From Chondrus crispus (Eukaryota > Rhodophyta > Florideophyceae > Gigartinales > Gigartinaceae): a stretch of 64,000 bases of DNA. The DNA lies in the NCBI RefSeq assembly GCF_000350225.1, contig NW_005179058.1:1-64000 (forward strand), given 5' to 3'. Position numbers and translations under genes: made by a program. Within the stretch, counting starts at the first letter, position 1; the number at the start of each line of letters is the position of its first letter. The notes beneath the pieces are model-generated. The model searched no databases, was not told where the DNA came from, and worked only from the letters and a program-made list of their open reading frames with translations. Shown piece after piece: positions 19,981-30,239 of this stretch.

Positions 19981-20919
19981 GGAGACTGTATATTGCGCTG
20001 CGTAGCGTATGTAGATAGGGAGCTAACATAGTGGTAAACCGACTACTGACTCTTGCTCGCAATTCACACTGCTCCCATCCTATATGACAACTGGTACCAC
20101 GGGTGCGGTGCATTGACCCGATCCTACGTGTGCACATCGCCGACCAGAAACAAACGTTGGATCATTCCAGTCTGTTTGGCAGTACCAAAACGCAATAAAC
20201 TACTGCATGGCCATGCCCAGCGGTTAATATGGGATGTTTTTGAGATGGATCAGCCCAGCACGTATGGCGGTACCGCCAAATATTACAATGAGGCACTGCC
20301 ATGTCCAATTGTAAATCTGCGATTTTTTTCAGCTGGCCCAGCGACGGCAAGGTATTGGAAGAGTACCAATAGATTACGGCTTGCAGGGAATTCGGTGCAA
20401 AATCAGTATCAAAAATTTTGCTCAAAAAATGTCTTGACTATCATTGGTACGGCCAAATCAAAAATTAAATTAATCGTAACGTTACGGGCCAGATTTACTT
20501 CGTAGTGCAGAAGAAGGAGAAACGGAAGTGAGAGTGAAGCGCATATCAGGTAAGGGAGGAAGGCGGGAGATATGTCCGGCGAGAACGGTCCGATTCCAGA
20601 CGGATAATGTGAGTAGCGGAGTAGGGCTAGCAAGGGCAAGAGTGAGCTACGCGGTAGAGTCGATGCTGGAGAGAGTGAGTATGCCCGCCGGGTCGGAAGC
20701 GCCCGCATCTGGAGCACTGGCAGAAGGTATGGAGGTAAGGGAGAGTTGCGACGGCGTTGGTTTGTAACAGGAGCGGGAAAGGCGGTCGGGGAGGCTGAAG
20801 GACAAACAGGACTAGTGCGGCGGTGCAATCTGACGCAAAAAGGGCGTGTAAACGAGACAGTTGATGGTGCGGGGCTTTGTTGAGGAATGGAGGTGGAGGA
20901 GGTAATTGGAAGAAGCAAT
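19981..20919. other. non-coding flank of the copia insertion
   Basis: No supported gene. The frames at 20053-20505 (+) and 20409-20993 (-) have no recognisable motif. The right end is the pre-insertion target of the copia element. Confidence 0.4.
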
Positions 20920-21361
20920 TGTCGAAAAACTCCGTTATAGGGTGGAAACGTTGACTCGGGAACCAGGCGCGCAAGAGCCTGGACTGTTCGCAAGAACTTG
21001 AGTCCTCTGAGAGAACGACAGTACGACTACCCGCCTTGGAGGGAGTCGTCAGAAGTTGGTGCACAACCTTGTTTATTGATTTCGTTCTAGCCTCGATCAC
21101 TTTCGCGACATGGTCGCTTGCACTCGCACCTTAAGAAGAAGAGACAGCTTATGCATTCGTCGTACATCTGCTGACAATGTCTGTCTTCGAATTGCACTTT
21201 GCAATACCCTACAATTAATTAAAGCTACAACCTTTCGTCTTCCGTGCAATTGTCTGGGCAGATTGGATCAACTGGATCAAGGATATGATCATCTATCATG
21301 ATCTTCTGTAATGCTGTTCTAATGACAGCACACGCGGGGCGTGGCCCCCCGTGTCTCGACA
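20920..21361 (-). repeat. copia 3' LTR (relative to coding strand)
   Basis: Starts TGTCGA, ends TCGACA. Almost identical to 26385-26826 except for scattered substitutions (for example GCATTCGTCGTACATC against TCATTCGTCGTATATC). Confidence 0.95.
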
Positions 21362-21391
21362 CTCGGGGGATTCTAAAGGCGAAAGTGGTAG

Positions 21392-24300
21392 TCACCTCTG
21401 AAATTTCTGCGGCTTGAGAGGAGAGCGTACGACCCATTGTTGCACAGGAACGTCGATGCGCCCAGTATCCAACAGCTGTTCCAGGACAGGGCACGGTGCT
21501 GACTTGGTGAGACCATCAGCGGGATTGTGCTCGGATCGAATCCAGCCGACGTCGCTTATTTCCTGCTTGTGGTACGCCTCCCTGGCGGCATTCACATCTA
21601 TCATCAGCCGCTTCTCGGTCGTGGTGGTTGATTTAATAATGGTCTTGAATAGGCTGTCAGAATCGGTCAGCATAGCGAGGCGAAGGTTGGTATTCAGGAT
21701 GCGAGTGAGATCGTGTCGCAACAGGTAAGCGTAATCAAACCCATCAGCGAAGGCTAACACCTCCGCTCCCATGACTGAACGACTAATCCTCTTGCTTTTG
21801 TATGATGCGAAATGTAGTATATTACACCGGCGGGACGCATCACAGAGAAGCACAACGAAGCCGAGCTGCGATCGAAGACTGGGCGTATTAGAAAAAGATG
21901 AATCAGTGAACACGCGCAGGGAAAGCGTGTCTTGGTCGAGACGATGTTGTCGAATTCCGCGTTTCGCATTCTTCTGTGCTCGCGCAACAATGTCGTTCAC
22001 AGCTTTGACATTTTTCTTTGTAAAATGAGACTCAGTAACCTGTGCAGCTAGATTTACTGCACCCGCGAGATCAGGTCTTGTGTGAATAAGCCAGGCCAAC
22101 TCCTGTCTCTTTGAGCGAAATTGCGGGAAGGTGCAGGCGGAATCAAGCAGCGTAATCTTTCTCGCAAATCGCTCTTGGTGCATGAGATATCCGCTGTCAT
22201 CACCTTCTAGCTTCTCGATTTGGATACCAGCGAACTGAAACTGATCATACTCCCTCGGTTTGGATTGAAAGCGTTGCCCAGTGATCATCGACTCGCACTC
22301 GAACTCCAAATCACCCCCACCAATAGTGTCGTCTACATAAGCTCCAGTTAATCCCCTCAGTTTCCCATGCACGACCTTGAAAAAAAGGGATAGATCGCCA
22401 GTTGTCTGTGTCATCATGAGTTCTTCACGTAAGTGTTTAGAAAATGTGACGTGCCAATAATCCCCGGAGTCCGATAAGCCGTAAAGAGGCTTGAGCAACT
22501 GTAACAAATGTCCTGGTTCGAGATTAAATTCTTTAGATGGTTTAACGTAGACGTCTCTCATGAGCTTGTCGGCACTCTGTAGGTAAGCTTGCGACACGTC
22601 TTGCGACCACAATCTGAATCCAAACACCGCAGCAATGGCAATGAGTAGACGAATCGAGCTTTGACGAAGGTTGGTGCTGTTATGCACGAGGATATGTTTC
22701 TCTGTATCGGTGTGCCCTTGGACCACGAAGCGGGCCTTGAAAAGTTGCTTATCAGTGTTGGCGTTCTTGATAGCGAGCACAAAACGCCCCCCGAGTATGT
22801 TAGCATCCGCAGGTACCTCCTCCTTACTGACTATCTTGTAGACGCCGCGTCCGGCGAGGCCAGCGAGTTCCTTGGTCTTAGCTTCCTCGAAGATACCGGA
22901 GCATCCTCGAGGATCAGCGGGATGAAGAATGTCAGTAAGCATGACGCCAGGTGGAGGGTTGGATCGAAACTGTTCCATCCCGGATAGTAGGCGCTGTAAT
23001 TCACGATCGCCCTGTGCAGAGGGTGCTGGAATGACTTGTGATAGGTTGTAGTGCTTCTCCTTTCCGTTCCAATCCACAAACACCTCTTTCCCCATGATCT
23101 TCCTCACCTGATAGGGACCTATCCAAGCCTTTTCTTCCTCTCTGTACACCAACACATCGTCGCCGGGGTTGATGTTATAGCGCGTCGCAGGAGGCAGTTG
23201 GGACCGGAGGGCTTGCTGAATGCGTAGCTCTGCGGCAATTGTTGCCATCTCCCGACGCGCAAGATCAAGAGCGGCCATACGATCGCGTTGATGAGGAAGC
23301 TTTGCGTTAACGGCGGCGAAGACTGGGTCTATTCTAAATACTAGCTTTGCAGGGACAAGCCCACGTGGGCCCAGGGTGTCATTTCCGGCTTTCACAGCTA
23401 ATCGTAGGGTGACTTCTGGATCGAGTCTTGGGTACTGTGCTCATATTTTGCGGAATGTGCGACGCAATGGAGCATGGTACCGTTCACCTATGCCTAAAGA
23501 GTTATGACTTTGGACACCCGAAAGTTGCAGATCAATACCATACAGTGCGGTCACGTCATGCCAGAATTTAGACGTAAAGACCGAGCCTTGATCTGCACGT
23601 ATGCGATTCGGGTAACCGACGTAAACCGTAACCCAAGCTTCGATAAAGGCGTTCCAGATGTTTTGAGCACTGAGACTCTTTGGCAGAGCGACACTTTGAA
23701 ACCCAGTTTGCGCGTCAACTATATGTAGAACGGGATTACCTTCTACCCAGAACAGGTAGATAGCTACTTCATGATTGAAAATTATCTCATCACTGGGAAG
23801 AGAAACACGGAAGCGATACGGGCGCATGCCAAACCTTTTACAACCCTGACACTTGTCGGCAATGTCCTGAGCTAGCTTCGGTGTCTTGGTGTTTATGCGC
23901 TCGGGCATACCCCGTTTCAACAGATTAAGAAGCTTTTGAGTAGAAGGATGGAAGAAATGTAGGTGCAATCGTTCAAGTTCTGGTCGAGAAAAGAGGACAC
24001 GGTGTACATGCCACCGCACAAATAGATGACCATGTGCCCTAGTGATCGGGAGGTACCATCCCTGCTTCTTGTGAACGAGGCGATTTTCTACGTTGTCAGC
24101 TACCAGTGTGTGCTTGTCAAGTATATCGAGTCCAAGGAGTAAGGGAACATCTGAATCGACAACGTCTACCCAAAATGGGAATGACAAGTCCTTGTGAATC
24201 TGCATCTCAATCTGAATCTTTCCTAGACTAGTCCGAATCCCGTCACCGAACTTATACACGAATGGAGATTCCAAAAGGCGGAAAGGTTGACAAGTAGCGA

Positions 24301-24616
24301 AGCAATAAGCTTTAGCTTGAGCTAAGCCACATACAGTCTTCTGAGCACCCGTGTCAATGCAGGCACCTTCAAAAGTGGTACTACTATATTGTTTCGCAGC
24401 TGCCAACCGAGGTTTACGCGCTTTGACATCCAGCACCTCTTTCAAAATATGACCGTGGAAATGAGGAGAAGATCGGGGAGTGTTTGCGTGTTTCGGGCCA
24501 GCACGAAGAGCATGAGAAAGACGGGGTTCACGTGCGAGAGATGTGGTCTCGGGTTTATCGGGCGGTTCTTTGAGCCTGTTGAGCGGGGTATTGCGGCAAG
24601 ACATACCCCGCCTCAA
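21392..24616 (-). pseudogene. pol: copia pol: protease, integrase, RT, RNase H
   Basis: One frame of about 1,075 codons interrupted by a single TGA (23441-23443) inside integrase. In order: aspartic protease CIDTGAQ (about 24340-24360) with LLLGLDILD; a His-His-Cys-Cys zinc region ending CQGCKRFG; integrase core with RADQGS and GERYH; reverse transcriptase of the RVT_2 type with AYVDD (about 22327-22346) after SQDVSQAYLQ; RNase H with FTDSSF and a late SEHNPADGLTKS. In integrase the first catalytic Asp is replaced by Tyr (AIYLFW, codon 23756-23758), where related elements have an Asp-Leu/Ile pair. Two defects in one domain suggest the copy can no longer insert itself. The frame begins in phase -1 relative to gag, overlapping its stop. 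Confidence 0.93.
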
Positions 24617-26313
24617 AAACTCGGCTCGTGCAGATCAGTCTCATCATCTTCCGGTACATCAAATTGTACGCCCGTGGTGAACGATGCCTCCTTCAGTAGT
24701 TCTTCGTCAGTATCAGCAGTGCTTGCTTCGAGTATGACGTTATCGGACGCATCAGCTACCGTAGAATCGGATACCATCATGGTTTCCATCATTTCGTTTG
24801 CCAACTCATCGACTGCTTCAGTGACGTTTACACCGGATGGCGATCTTCTATATGAAGGATTCCGGGTCATCCCCATCCGGTTTCGAATGACGCGTTGCAT
24901 ATCCATCGGCTCCTTACAGCGATACCAACGACACCCCACCTTACCACAGTAGTGACAAGTATAGTTGGAGCTGCTAAAGTTACGGCGCGGCCATGTTTCG
25001 TTTGGGTAGGTTCTGCGGGAGGCGCCGCGGTCGTCATGTGAATTGCTCAAATACCTGGGTACAATTGAGTTGCGACTGCGAGGTACATTGGCGAAGCGAC
25101 CTTGTCCAGCAAAATTTGTACTCTTCCAGCGGGATGTGCGAAGTGAGTTACCGAGAGTAGATTCGTTGATGGAGGCCTCTTGATGTTTTTCGGACTGCTG
25201 AAGGGAGTATTCCAAGCGTTCGATGAGTGTATGGTAGTTGAGCTGATTAGCACTGACATTGGAAAGGACGGTCCGAGCCCAATCTCTCCCAACAACGGCT
25301 TGTTGCAAATGCAATGTCTTGGCACGATCGGTGCGATCTTCGGGGTGCGACATTGGTGTAAGCCTGTCGATTTCATCAATGGTGCAGCGCAATGCGGCGG
25401 CCCCGTTGGTGTTCTCCTCTGTCTCGAATTGTGTGATATGAATCTTGTTCAGGCGCTGGGATACGTAGTCCTGCTTTGCAGCAGAAGCATAGCCTTTGTT
25501 GAAACGCCTGATGACATCACCGTAGTTGTTGACGCGGCCCTTGATCTCATTAATGAAGAAGTGAAGTGCTGCGCCATCAAGGAGGTAGTGCATGTAGTCG
25601 ATACGATCAGAGCCTGTGACCTTGTTCTGGCCGCACATGAACTGATAGCAACACAGTTTGGTAGGCCAATCTTCATCGCTTTTACCCCAGAATTTTTGCT
25701 TGTCTGAATGATACGCGGAACTCATCCCTTTGGCGGCATAATTAATTTCTGAACCACGCGAGTATGAAGGTGGACCTTGTGTAGGCCCCGAAGAAGAGGT
25801 GTGAGGGACCGTCGCCGGGAGATGGATGTATGGGGATACAAATGGATTGCCGCCAGGGGTAGATGGTGAAGAGGGCACAAACTCTCCGCGTTTTATGGCT
25901 TTGAATTGGTCAATGGCCTTCACTCTGTCGCCCTGGTCTGCATCTCGATTCCATACGGCGCATATGATACGATTAACGATGAAGTTACCGGACTCGACTG
26001 TCACTGGGGTAGGCACACCCCTCTCGTTTAAGAACAAGCGAATTTTCTTATAAATCTCGTAGTTTACAGTGACCATTGGGTGCACTAGCTCGCGAGGATC
26101 TAGGTCTTCCCGGATCTGAGACAAAAGATCGTCTTGCTGAGGAGCCGGGCTCTGTGAGGCGTAGCCAGAGAAAAGGTTGAAGAGACCTTCTTGGTTGGCA
26201 TTGCTGAGTCGAATGTTACCAAAAGGATTAGAAGGCACATAAGTCATGTCCTGTGCAGCCGCAGCACTATAAATTTGGCCATCAATAGACGAGGATGGAG
26301 CTGTAGGCGGCAT
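24613..26313 (-). CDS. gag: copia gag, 566 aa
   Basis: Unbroken gag protein from ATG 26311-26313; it forms the particle that packages element RNA. A Pro/Ser-rich linker (about 145-190) separates an N-terminal part from a capsid-like helical region (KFWGKSDEDW to SNVSANQLNYHTLIERL), which resembles copia gag. The zinc knuckle near residues 451-464 reads Cys-x2-Cys-x4-Cys-x4-Cys, with Cys in place of the usual His. The tail is acidic. The stop TGA overlaps the entry of pol: the codons AGT TTT TGA form a run of five T, where the tRNA on TTT could slip back one base to TTT. That would explain expression of pol, but is inference. Confidence 0.9.
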   Translation of the reverse strand: MPPTAPSSSIDGQIYSAAAAQDMTYVPSNPFGNIRLSNANQEGLFNLFSGYASQSPAPQQDDLLSQIREDLDPRELVHPMVTVNYEIYKKIRLFLNERGVPTPVTVESGNFIVNRIICAVWNRDADQGDRVKAIDQFKAIKRGEFVPSSPSTPGGNPFVSPYIHLPATVPHTSSSGPTQGPPSYSRGSEINYAAKGMSSAYHSDKQKFWGKSDEDWPTKLCCYQFMCGQNKVTGSDRIDYMHYLLDGAALHFFINEIKGRVNNYGDVIRRFNKGYASAAKQDYVSQRLNKIHITQFETEENTNGAAALRCTIDEIDRLTPMSHPEDRTDRAKTLHLQQAVVGRDWARTVLSNVSANQLNYHTLIERLEYSLQQSEKHQEASINESTLGNSLRTSRWKSTNFAGQGRFANVPRSRNSIVPRYLSNSHDDRGASRRTYPNETWPRRNFSSSNYTCHYCGKVGCRWYRCKEPMDMQRVIRNRMGMTRNPSYRRSPSGVNVTEAVDELANEMMETMMVSDSTVADASDNVILEASTADTDEELLKEASFTTGVQFDVPEDDETDLHEPSF

Positions 26314-26384
26314 TTTGATTGTCGGAAGTTCTGTACGTTAAAATTGGCAAAACGCTGGAGACGAAGCGTTTCTTGATTCGCGAA

Positions 26385-26826
26385 TGTCGACAAACTCCGT
26401 TATAGGGTGAAAACGTTGACTCAGGAACCAGGCGCGCAAGAGCCTGGACTGTTCGCAAGAACTTGAGTCCTCTGAGAGAACGACAGTACGACTACCCGCC
26501 TTGGAGGGAGTCGTCAGAAGTTGGTGCACAACCTTGTTTATTGATTTCGTTCTAGCCTCGATCACTTTCGCGACATGGTCGCTTGCACTCGCACCTTAAG
26601 AAGAAGAGACAGCTTATTCATTCGTCGTATATCTGCTGACAATGTCTGTCTTCGAATTGCACTTTGCAATACCCTACAATTAATTAAAGCTACAACCTTT
26701 CGTCTTCCGTGCAATTGTCTGGGCAGATTGGATCAACTGGATCAAGGATATGATCATCTATCATGATCTTCTGTAATGCTGTTCTAATGACAGCACACGC
26801 GGGGCGTGGCCCCCCGTATCTCGACG
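26385..26826 (-). repeat. copia 5' LTR (relative to coding strand)
   Basis: Starts TGTCGA (26385) and ends TCGACG; the last A of the terminal repeat is changed. It should contain the promoter for leftward transcription of gag-pol. I see no convincing primer-binding site next to 26384. Confidence 0.93.
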
Positions 26827-26831
26827 GCAGT

Positions 26832-27564
26832 ACTGGTTGATGGCGTTAGCCGAAGAACGGGGAGGCTGCGTAGGTACACAGATGATGATGAGGCACGACG
26901 AAGCGCTAGAACTAGGGAGCTCCCCTCCTCTGGTGTGCACTTTACGTTGATGCGCGGCTGTGGAACTGGTAGCCGGTAATGACACGTGCGGAATCGAGGC
27001 AGGAACGAGGTGCAGGCGCGACGGGGTCAGGATTGGGCCGTTTCCGGTCCGGTGTGCAGTGCCATCTGAGAAGGGGTCGAATAGGCAGCGTGACCGCCGG
27101 AGGGCGGTTTATGGACTTGCCTTTCAACTGACCTGTTTTGCGACCAAGATCGCTCCTCCGTCCCCGAAGACGGCAGTTTCTCTTCCTTTCTCCATCGTTA
27201 CCGCCCGCACCCCCCACGTACTCCGCAAGAGAGCCCCCCGAAGCCGATCTACATCTACCCGGGCTTGTTACGCATCTTCCGTGACAATACCATCGCCCTG
27301 GATAATCAGTGCCCTGCTGTCCACTACAAGTGTCGCGAGTGCCGCAAGGATCAGAAAACCACCGCCGCTGATCGGCAAGTCCCTCCCAACAACGATGACA
27401 TTACAAGTGTCGCGAGTGCCGCAAAGATCACAGAAGACCGCCGCCGCTGATCGGAAAGTCCCTCCCGGCAACATGACTCAGATTTTGGTCATGCGGCTAT
27501 GCAGACCCTCCCGCTGCATTCCATCGCCCCCGAGTGGCCCCACCAGGTGTCGTGCGCTATATGT
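26832..27564. other. unassigned, contains a 77-bp duplication
   Basis: No named gene. The sequence ACAAGTGTCGCGAGTGCCGC begins at 27326 and recurs, slightly changed, at 27403, giving two tandem copies of about 77 bp ending near 27478. The frames crossing it do not resemble known proteins and may be decayed upstream parts of the eIF3i copy. Confidence 0.4.
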
Positions 27565-27702
27565 CTTGAGGAGCTCGGACGCGTCAAGGGTCATTTCGGG
27601 CCTATCAATACGGTATCTTTCTCTCCCGACGGCAAACAGTATGTGTCAGGAGGAGAGGACGGCTTCGTGAGATTACATGATTTAGATCCGGATTACTTCA
27701 CA
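27565..27702 (+). pseudogene. eIF3 subunit I, C-terminal fragment
   Basis: About 45 residues match the last WD repeat of translation initiation factor eIF3i: [34 protein letters not shown] and [10 protein letters not shown]. The protein normally has seven WD repeats and ends just after this motif. Here the preceding residues already diverge ([11 protein letters not shown] where the family has a FFHxxFEEEIG-type run), and the other six repeats are missing. The reading frame then runs on into unrelated sequence until 27831. It is therefore a small duplicated piece, not a working initiation factor gene. Confidence 0.85.
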
Positions 27703-27937
27703 AGAGGACAAGAAGGGCTTGTCTATTTTGTTTGCATATTGTACCGTAAATACCTTACTACCCTACGCCCTGACGGCCTGAGGTCAACAGTGCAGACGTT
27801 CCTATATTGCGATGCCTGCTGCACCTCTTGAGTTGTATACTGTAGGTGAGCACGCATCCCGTCGCTCTTGTAGCCAAACTTCGATATCAGTTGTCCTCTG
27901 GGACGACCGCGCCTCATTCTACTCCACTCGACTCAAA

Positions 27938-28306
27938 TTAGGAACGGAATTGTTTAACATTCACGTCGTCCTCGTCTTGCAGAACGCATTCAATATCACT
28001 TTTCGGATAGCTCACAAAAAGAAGAGCGTAGTCTTGGTCGCGCTTTTCCTTGGGCAAGCCCAGTGCCTCACTTTGGTCAACTTCCCCTGAAGTTATTTTC
28101 ACTACAAGTGCACAAGTGGTACAACACCCATTTAGACATGAGGAAGGAATATCAGCGTCCTGATCCGACATGCCATGCCAAACATATCGATCCTCCGGAA
28201 CTTGATACGTTAGAACTCGGTCATTCTTAGGATCGTGTACGTTAACTGTGTGGGTCTTCGCATTTGGGTTCTTCAAACCAATTACGACCCATCGGAGCAA
28301 ATACAT
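27938..28306 (-). pseudogene. FdC2-like 2Fe-2S ferredoxin lacking the fourth Cys
   Basis: About 122 residues of a plant-type ferredoxin, a plastid electron carrier. The cluster loop SCLNGCCTTCALVVKITSGE supplies Cys-x4-Cys-x2-Cys, and the following EALGLP, DYALLFVSYPKSDIE and LQDEDDV match the C-terminally extended FdC2 group rather than photosynthetic ferredoxin. The fourth ligand should lie in the LL-Cys-V segment; here the codon at 28016-28018 is TTT (Phe), one base from TGT (Cys). Another Cys eight residues on (DIEC) is not at the ligand position. The ATG at 28304-28306 gives no transit peptide. Upstream frames up to 28604 are Ser/Arg/Pro-rich like a transit peptide but in other phases, so an intron or a frameshift may separate them. 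Either a degenerate copy or a sequencing error at one base. Confidence 0.75.
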
Positions 28307-29155
28307 CCAGAAAATTGTCGTTGTCCATAAACAAACAAACTGGTGTACCTGGTGAGGGATCTGCGTGTGGAGTGTTCAGTGGTGAGGGCATACTGCGATG
28401 CCGACTGGGGTGTAAGGAGGCGCGAGTGACGCAATTCGAACAGAGGGTGGATGGTGCTGGGGATCTTGGGACTGTACTGTAGATGAATGGCCTCGAGGTG
28501 GGGGAGTGGAGCGAGGGCGGTAGTGCTCCTGAAGCGCGAAGGAGGCGAGTTTGACATGTTTGGGAGCAAGATGCAGCGAGTGAGGATGTAACAGCACAAC
28601 ACACGGTTACGGGGGGAGGGCGCCGGTGGGTTGGTTTAGTTGTTCGACGAGTCGGGATGGAGAGGCATCGCGCAGGGCAGGATGACGGAAGGAGGTGTGG
28701 AAAATGGGAGTGACCGTGGCGGTCTGGTATGAGGGTACTAGCCGGGGGAGGTCGTCCTGCTGGACAGCAAGGGCCTTGCCTCTTGCTATGGGGGGCTAGA
28801 TCCAGAGGAACAAGAGGCTGCTAAAGGAGGAAGCGTTGCTCTCTGCGCGGGGCGCCAGTTCGGGAGGTGCGGCGGTGGGGCGGCGGCAGAGCATGACGCG
28901 TACGGGAGCCGCGGAGGGGGCAGGGAGTAGGTCGAAGAGTGGATTGGGTGATGGGAGGGCGGGACCGGGGGGCACAACACAATGTCTACGGAATGTGAGT
29001 GGCGGGTGGGTGGTTGACGGTTGTAGAGGCTAATGGTTGACGGCCACGACCATTAACTGCCAGAAAACAACCACCGCGACCAATGAACGGCCATTGCCGA
29101 CCACCCCAACTATCTGCCCTTATTCCTGGGCTCAGCTGCTCATAGAGACCGCCCA
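28307..29155. other. possible ferredoxin leader, then low-complexity DNA
   Basis: 28307-28604 carries minus-strand frames rich in Ser, Arg, Pro and His that could be a decayed or spliced plastid-targeting leader for the ferredoxin. 28605-29155 is G-rich then rich in ACCA/CCACAACCAAC repeats; no tyrosine recombinase or other gene is seen. Confidence 0.35.
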
Positions 29156-30229
29156 TTAGTCGACCACAACCAACCACAACCAACCAAGCATTACCACTGC
29201 CCAACCACTGCCCCGCCGTTCGCCGGCCACAGTTTCTACTACGGGGAGCAGCAGGCTCCATTCCTTGTTCACCGTGCTGGCTCCGTCCCACGCCATATGA
29301 GGCGGGTGTGGCAGACGGAAAGCGTGCGTCGAGAGCTGGAGCGCGGCTGAGTGCCACGCTTGGGCCGGCCAGTCCGGCATCAGTAACACAGCCGGGCATC
29401 TCGAGTGGCGCAGCTTCCGCACAGTCGCCGGCAGCAGGTCGATGGGCGGGCACAGCAGTCGCGTCTCGCTGATGTCCCAGGGTGTCAGCAGCTCGGCCAT
29501 GCTCTGGCGGCGCAAGAACACAGGGTTCTCGCCCAATGGTCGGAAGGGGAACTCCGTCGCAGGCGCCCTCATGCCATCCGCGACGGAACGCCGCAGCGAA
29601 CGGCGCATCCGGAGATCGCCACGCAGGAACCTGCGCGAAAGCGCGTCGGCGTACTTGTTTAGGACGGATGGGAGCCATCGCGCGTCGATGTGGACCTTGA
29701 GGCGGTCGAGCTCGCGCTTGAGCAGCCGCGACTCCCTCATCATCGGCCGGCTTGCGCTGACCATGGCGTTGATAACGTGCACAGTCGCGGTGTTGTCGCA
29801 CTGTAAACCGACAGTGCTGACACCCATGTGCCTGAGGCGCGCGCCAAAGGAGGGCTCGTGTTCCCGTGACGTCTTCGTCAGGAGCATGCGCACGGCGCGC
29901 AGCTCTCGATACGAGATGCTCTCTGCGCGCGACTGCCAGTCCCATACGCCTTGAGCTGCCCACAACCCCGGAGAACCGGCCTTCTCAGCCGGTCCCAAGG
30001 TGCCGCCGTACCCGACATCGGCTGCGTCGGTATGGAGCGTCATCGCTGGCGACGCGACCGGGCGGAGCGGGCGACCATCGCGCTCGGCACTGGTGAGCTC
30101 GCACCAGGTTCGAAGGTCCCGTATCCCCTGATGGCAGAGACGGCACCGCGCGCCTCCTCGAGCTGCCTTTTTGAAAACCAGCGGGCGAGTTGCTTTGCAG
30201 CACTCGCTGGCTCGCAGCATGCGGCGCAC
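29156..30229 (-). pseudogene. DIRS-type RNase H region
   Basis: RNase H of a DIRS-order element, which removes the RNA strand after reverse transcription. Motifs: LHTDAADVGYGGTL (first Asp), ISYRELRAV (Glu), LQCDNTATVHVINAM (Asp) and DARWLPSVLNKYADALSR, the typical end of the domain. The rest (LLPATVRKL, VLLMPDWPAQAWH) matches the linker found after RNase H in these elements. It lies in a different frame from the reverse transcriptase, so at least one frameshift separates them near 30240-30300. A second long frame over the same DNA (28986-29963) is a shadow. Confidence 0.85.
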
Positions 30230-30239
30230 TTTGCCCTAG

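Larger units (their letters stand above)
20920..26826 (-). mobile_element. Ty1/copia LTR retrotransposon, both LTRs present
   Basis: A 5.9-kb element in minus orientation, bounded by 442-bp LTRs that begin TGTCGA and end TCGACA (TCGACG in the right copy). Flanks GCAAT (20915-20919) and GCAGT (26827-26831) look like a 5-bp target duplication with one change. Gag (24613-26313) and pol (21392-24616) read leftwards. The order protease, integrase, reverse transcriptase, RNase H defines the Copia superfamily. The LTRs differ by only a handful of substitutions, so the insertion is young. Pol has one stop and one changed catalytic residue. Confidence 0.95.

Noticed and set aside
20409..20993. 194-codon minus frame as a gene
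   Set aside because: Low-complexity Ser/Pro/Leu composition, overlaps the copia LTR, and has no homologous motif.
28986..29963. A 325-codon minus frame
   Set aside because: It overlaps the clear RNase H frame in another phase and has no motif of its own; GC-rich DNA keeps it open.
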